Shown: one piece after another, positions 23,047 through 25,824 of the stretch
Position numbering within the stretch: position 1 is the stretch's first letter
How the letters are laid out: every line of letters starts with the position of its first letter
DNA from: an uncultured Collinsella sp.
Lineage (GTDB): Bacteria > Actinomycetota > Coriobacteriia > Coriobacteriales > Coriobacteriaceae
Length of the DNA stretch: 25,824 bases
Assembly (NCBI GenBank): GCA_900762015.1
Contig: CAAFEX010000088.1
Coordinates: 1-25,824 of the forward strand
Direction: 5' to 3'
Made by a program: the position numbers and the translations under genes
Notes under the pieces: generated by a model
Database searches by the model: none
Seen by the model: only the letters and a program-made list of their open reading frames with translations
Told to the model about the DNA's origin: nothing

Positions 23047-23075
23047 AAAGAGCTCCCAGCGATGGGAGCTTTTTT
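23047..23075 (+). terminator. Terminator of tRNA-Leu
   Basis: AGCTCCC/GGGAGCT stem (23051-23057 with 23064-23070), extended by A-T pairs, and a T tract, 8 nt after the encoded CCA. Confidence 0.9.
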
Positions 23076-23234
23076 GTTATGAGCCCATCGCAGGGACTTG
23101 AACCTGCGAAGGAGCGAGCGTAAAGAAAACGCGGAGCGTTTTAGCGAGCTGGCGAGTCCGCCGGCAGGCGGGCGAAGCCGGTGCGGATCCGCGCAGCGGA
23201 TACGCGGACGTCCTTTCGCCCGCACCATTAAATG

Positions 23235-23263
23235 AAAGAGCTCCCAGCAATGGGGGCTTTTTT
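23235..23263 (+). terminator. Duplicate terminator
   Basis: The second copy of the tRNA-Leu terminator, with two base changes. One makes a G-T wobble in the stem and the other lies in the loop. It still has the T tract and should work, isolating the SPFH gene from upstream transcription. Confidence 0.75.
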
Positions 23264-23326
23264 GTTATGCACAATCTCCTTGGACGGGTATCCTAATGCC
23301 AACGTGTGCCTATCAGAGGAGAGACC

Positions 23327-24265
23327 ATGCTGTTGTCCGGTATCATTGCCGCCCTTACGAGCCTTTTGATTCCCATCATCATTTTGTTGCTGCTGCTTCC
23401 CAACGCCTGCTATGTCGTTGAACAACAGCATGCCGTGATCATCGAGCGTCTGGGCAAGTTTAACCGCATCGTCAACGCGGGCTTCCACATGAAGGTGCCC
23501 GTGATCGACCGCAAAGCCGCCACGGTGAGTCTGCGCACCATGAAAAACGGTTTTGGTATCGACGTTAAGACCCAGGATAATGTGACCATCGGCCTCGAGG
23601 TCTCTGCTCAGTACCACGTGAGCTATGACATGGGTGCTGGCCCGGCAGATTCGGGTATCTACAAGAGCTACTACATGCTGCAGGAGCCCGTCGACCAGAT
23701 GCGTGACTTCATCACCGACGCCCTGCGCTCTTCGATTCCCGTCTACACACTCGATGAGGTCTTTGCCAAGAAGGATGACATCGCCAAGGACGTCAACGCT
23801 ACCGTTTCCGAGCAGATGGCCGCCTACGGCTTCACCCTCGTGTCGACGCTCATCACCAAAATCGCACTGCCGACCGAGGTCGAGAACTCCATGAACGACA
23901 TCAACGCCGCCCAGCGCAAGCGCGCTGCGGCACAGGAGCTCGCCGAGGCCGACCGCATCAAGCGCGTCACCGAGGCGACCGCCGAGGCCGAGGCTATGGA
24001 AAAGGCGGGCGAGGGCATCGCCAACCAGCGCAAGGCCATTGCACTGGGTATCAAAGATTCGCTCGAGATCATCCAGGAGACGGGTGTCGGCAATGACGAG
24101 GCCAACCAACTGTTCATGTTTACGCAGTGGTCCGAGATGATGACGGAGTTCGCTCGCACGGGTAAAACCTCGACGGTCGTGCTGCCGAGCGACTTTTCGC
24201 AGTCGGCCTCTATGTTCGAGCAGATGCTGGCTGCCGGTAAGGTTCAGAACGAGTCAAAGGAGTAG
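23327..24265 (+). CDS. SPFH/band-7 (stomatin/prohibitin-like) membrane protein
   Basis: A 312-aa protein with one long N-terminal membrane segment (residues about 4-25), then a band-7 domain starting VEQQHAVIIERLGKFNRIVNAGFHMKVPVIDR. Typical later blocks are VKTQDNVTIGLEVSAQYHV and the strand-helix before the coiled coil. An Ala/Glu-rich coiled coil follows (about 190-235). Family members form large membrane-bound rings or scaffolds and often regulate membrane proteases; no NfeD or FtsH partner is adjacent. The ATG at 23327 has AGAGGAGAG 3-5 nt upstream; an in-frame GTG at 23306 is less likely. rlmH follows after 6 nt. TATCCT (23289-23294) may be a -10 box. Confidence 0.9.
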   Translation: MLLSGIIAALTSLLIPIIILLLLLPNACYVVEQQHAVIIERLGKFNRIVNAGFHMKVPVIDRKAATVSLRTMKNGFGIDVKTQDNVTIGLEVSAQYHVSYDMGAGPADSGIYKSYYMLQEPVDQMRDFITDALRSSIPVYTLDEVFAKKDDIAKDVNATVSEQMAAYGFTLVSTLITKIALPTEVENSMNDINAAQRKRAAAQELAEADRIKRVTEATAEAEAMEKAGEGIANQRKAIALGIKDSLEIIQETGVGNDEANQLFMFTQWSEMMTEFARTGKTSTVVLPSDFSQSASMFEQMLAAGKVQNESKE

Positions 24266-24271
24266 GCACGC

Positions 24272-24742
24272 GTGAAATACACCGTCGTTTGTGTTGGCAA
24301 GCTCAAAGAGCGCTTTTGGAAGGACGCGTGCGCTGAGTACACCAAGCGCCTAGGCGCCTATGCCAAGGTGGATATCCGCGAGGTGGCCGATATCGACCCG
24401 GCTAAGGCGGGCGGCGTGGATGCCGCGCGCGACAAGGAGGGGGCGGCAATTCTTGCTGCATTGCCGTCTCGAGCGCATGTGATCCTGCTGGCTATCGAGG
24501 GCAAGGAGCGTTCGAGTGAGGAGCTCTCGGCGAGGCTCGACGATCTTATGCTGCGAGGCAGCAGCGACATCGCCTTTGTGATTGGCGGTTCGGACGGCGT
24601 GAGCGATGAGGTGCGCGCCCGCGCCGACGAGATGCTCAGCTTTGGACGCATTACCTTGCCGCATAACTTGGCGCGCGTGGTGCTGCTGGAGCAAATCTAC
24701 CGCGCCTGCAAGATCAGCCGTGGCGAGCCGTATCACAAATAG
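24272..24742 (+). CDS. rlmH: 23S rRNA (pseudouridine(1915)-N3)-methyltransferase
   Basis: RlmH (156 aa) is a SPOUT-class methyltransferase that modifies pseudouridine 1915 in helix 69 of 23S rRNA on assembled 70S ribosomes. It has the SAM-binding knot motif AFVIGGSDGV and the diagnostic C-terminus HNLARVVLLEQIYRACKI with GEPYHK at the very end. Length is normal. The start is GTG with AAAGGAG about 9 nt upstream, inside the end of the SPFH gene, so the two are probably one transcript. Confidence 0.97.
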   Translation: MKYTVVCVGKLKERFWKDACAEYTKRLGAYAKVDIREVADIDPAKAGGVDAARDKEGAAILAALPSRAHVILLAIEGKERSSEELSARLDDLMLRGSSDIAFVIGGSDGVSDEVRARADEMLSFGRITLPHNLARVVLLEQIYRACKISRGEPYHK

Positions 24743-24815
24743 GTCGGCAATACGAAACAATGGCGTGGGACAATAGCTTTCGTTTTGAAGAGCGTGTCTG
24801 AGAGGACTATGAGAT

Positions 24816-25586
24816 ATGAAGATTGGATTTGTCGGTTTTGGCAATATGGCGAGCGCTATGGCCGATGGCTGGATCGCTGCCGGTGTAGCTGCGAGCGACA
24901 TGTGCGCCTGCGCGGGTCGCTACGACGCACTGGTTGAGCGCTGCGAGGCGCGCGGCATGGTCGCCTGCCACGATGCCGCCGAGGTTGTCGCCGCATCCGA
25001 TATCGTGGTCGCTGCGGTCAAACCGTACATGATCGAGAAGGTATTCGCCCCGCTCAAGGATGCTCTTGCCAAAAAGGTCGTTCTGTCGGTTGCCTGGACC
25101 TGGGACAGTGCCAAGTGGGAGCAGGTCCTGCCGGGCGTCGCGCATATCTCGACGGTGCCCAACACACCGGTTTCGGTGGGCGAGGGCGTCATCGCTTGCG
25201 AGAAGGCTTCCACGCTTAGTGATGAGCAGAGCGCCGTGGTGCTTGATCTGCTTGGCAAGCTCGGTGCGGTGGTCGAGCTTGATACGAGCCTGCTGTTCGT
25301 GGGCGGCACGGTGGGTGGTTGCGCTCCGGCATTTGTCGCTATGGCAATCGAGGCCCTGGGCGATGCGGCGGTCAAGCACGGTATCCCGCGTGCCGATGCC
25401 TATCGCATTGTGAGCCAGATGGTGCTAGGTACGGCAAAGTTGCAGCTTTCAACTGGTCAGCATCCTGCGGCGATGAAGGATGCCGTATGCTCGCCCGGTG
25501 GCGCCACCATCAAGGGCGTCGTTGCGCTCGAGGATGCCGGCATGCGCAGTGCCCTGGTCAAGGCAATCGACGCAACTCTCCAGTAA
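24816..25586 (+). CDS. proC: Pyrroline-5-carboxylate reductase
   Basis: ProC (256 aa) reduces 1-pyrroline-5-carboxylate to proline with NAD(P)H, the last step of proline synthesis, in the cytoplasm. The Rossmann motif is at the N-terminus (IGFVGFGNMASAM). VAAVKP and STVPNTPVSVGEG follow. The C-terminal dimerisation domain has GGTVGGCAPAFVAMAIEAL and the signature AVCSPGGATIKGVVALE. Length is slightly short but within the family range. AGAGGA lies about 9 nt before the ATG. The stop codon is part of the terminator stem that follows. Confidence 0.95.
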   Translation: MKIGFVGFGNMASAMADGWIAAGVAASDMCACAGRYDALVERCEARGMVACHDAAEVVAASDIVVAAVKPYMIEKVFAPLKDALAKKVVLSVAWTWDSAKWEQVLPGVAHISTVPNTPVSVGEGVIACEKASTLSDEQSAVVLDLLGKLGAVVELDTSLLFVGGTVGGCAPAFVAMAIEALGDAAVKHGIPRADAYRIVSQMVLGTAKLQLSTGQHPAAMKDAVCSPGGATIKGVVALEDAGMRSALVKAIDATLQ

Positions 25587-25626
25587 AACCTGCCATTTAG
25601 GGACAGGTTTATTTTGGCAGGTTTTT
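25585..25626 (+). terminator. Terminator of proC
   Basis: AAAACCTGCC (25585-25594) pairs over 10 bp with GGCAGGTTTT (25616-25625), ending in TTTTT. The loop is 21 nt. The left arm starts inside the proC stop codon. Confidence 0.75.
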
Positions 25627-25745
25627 CCTGCGGTTTTGTCGTATGTGCGAAAAGCGCCCCGCAACTGGCTCAATTCCAGTTGCGGGGCGCTTGCGTTTGC
25701 CCAGATAAAACCGACCAAAATAAACCTGGCCCTTTTTGGCAGGTT
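25587..25745. repeat. 159-bp element with 31-bp inverted ends
   Basis: Bases 25587-25617 and the reverse complement of 25715-25745 agree at 27 of 31 positions (AACCTGCCA, GGG, CAGGTTTATTTTGG). Between them lies a perfect 17-bp stem (25652-25668 with 25676-25692). There is no gene inside. The layout is of a small palindromic insertion between converging genes, or two facing copies of a repeated terminator unit. Confidence 0.7.
25652..25692. terminator. Bidirectional terminator between converging genes
   Basis: A perfect 17-bp stem with a 7-nt loop. The T tract is better on the minus strand (CTTTTCG after the stem), suiting the gene at the right edge. On the plus strand it backs up the proC terminator. 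Confidence 0.7.
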
Positions 25746-25824
25746 AGTCCCAGAAGCTGTCTTCCTCATCCTCGGACTTGGGTCCGCGGTCGACGTACAT
25801 CTTATGGGTACGCTTCTCCATTAC
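25744..25824 (-). CDS. C-terminal end of a minus-strand protein (partial)
   Basis: On the minus strand a reading frame enters from the right edge and ends in TAA at 25744-25746. It encodes VMEKRTHKMYVDRGPKSEDE and then EDSFWD. The tail is acidic and ends in an aromatic motif. I do not recognise the protein. The frame is uninterrupted and a good terminator follows, which supports a real gene. An internal ATG at the edge (25819-25821) could be a start of a very short ORF, but a longer protein beginning outside the window is more likely. Confidence 0.55.
   Translation of the reverse strand, partial: VMEKRTHKMYVDRGPKSEDEEDSFWD

Larger units (their letters stand above)
23022..23269 (+). repeat. 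Duplicated tRNA-Leu 3' end and terminator flanking a 128-bp palindromic segment
   Basis: Bases 23022-23081 recur at 23210-23269 with 58 of 60 identities. Each copy holds the last 18 nt of tRNA-Leu (to CCA), a spacer and a terminator hairpin. The segment between them (23082-23209) begins with a T-arm-like hairpin in the opposite orientation (CGCAGG/CCTGCG around a GGTTCAAGTC complement). It continues with several short palindromes such as AAAACGC/GCGTTTT. There is no credible gene. Duplication of a tRNA 3' end at both sides of an insert is the mark of site-specific integration, so this may be a remnant or a very small element. Confidence 0.8.

Noticed and set aside
23040..23274. Short minus-strand frames across the tRNA-Leu duplication
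   Set aside because: They are created by the duplicated terminators and palindromes. They end in identical residues because the repeats are identical, and they have no start signals.

Overview
The window reads as chromosomal DNA of a high-G+C, Gram-positive (monoderm) actinobacterium. Codon use, gene content and a Tad/Flp pilus locus without a secretin suggest the class Coriobacteriia, most likely a gut Collinsella or close relative. That assignment is from general recognition of the proteins, not from a database search. About 90% of the window is coding.

Layout. (1) 1-1750: pyruvate kinase on the minus strand with its own terminator and promoter. (2) 2040-4871: a Ca2+-type P-type ATPase behind a roughly 110-nt leader that can fold into a pseudoknot-like structure and pair with the ribosome-binding site. 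(3) 4872-5284: a repeat-dense gap with a long hairpin, a duplicated 61-bp block and two terminators, the second partly duplicated. (4) 5285-6469: the ribosome-maturation GTPase RsgA. (5) 6722-16312: a compact Tad pilus operon of tightly overlapping genes: CpaB, TadZ, TadA, TadB, TadC, the Flp pilin, an unrecognised membrane-anchored protein, a second small pilin-like protein, TadE, a large Cys-containing TadG-like protein, a second TadE-like protein and a DUF192 protein. No prepilin peptidase (TadV) lies in the window. (6) 16371-16921: a probable type II toxin-antitoxin pair. (7) tRNA-Phe. (8) 17414-19360: a GH5-like protein lacking the catalytic acid/base, followed by RsmI. (9) MetG, RsmA and a TatD-family DNase. 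(10) tRNA-Leu(CAG) whose 3' end and terminator are duplicated 188 bp downstream. (11) an SPFH/band-7 protein with RlmH, then ProC. (12) a palindromic element and the tail of a minus-strand gene at the right edge.

How the genes fit together. Much of the right half and RsgA are translation housekeeping: RsgA, RsmI, RsmA and RlmH act on ribosomal subunits, MetG charges tRNA, and two tRNAs are present. The Tad operon is the accessory system. Cytoplasmic TadA and TadZ power and position the machine, TadB/TadC form the membrane platform, Flp is the fibre subunit, and the TadE/TadG-like proteins are probable minor subunits or tip components. All four proteins with a clear prepilin motif carry Ala rather than Gly before the predicted cut site.

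The observations I rate highest are the structured leader of the Ca2+ ATPase, the GH5-like protein with a D-T-P in place of N-E-P, the tRNA-Leu 3'-end duplication, and the unusual pilin set.
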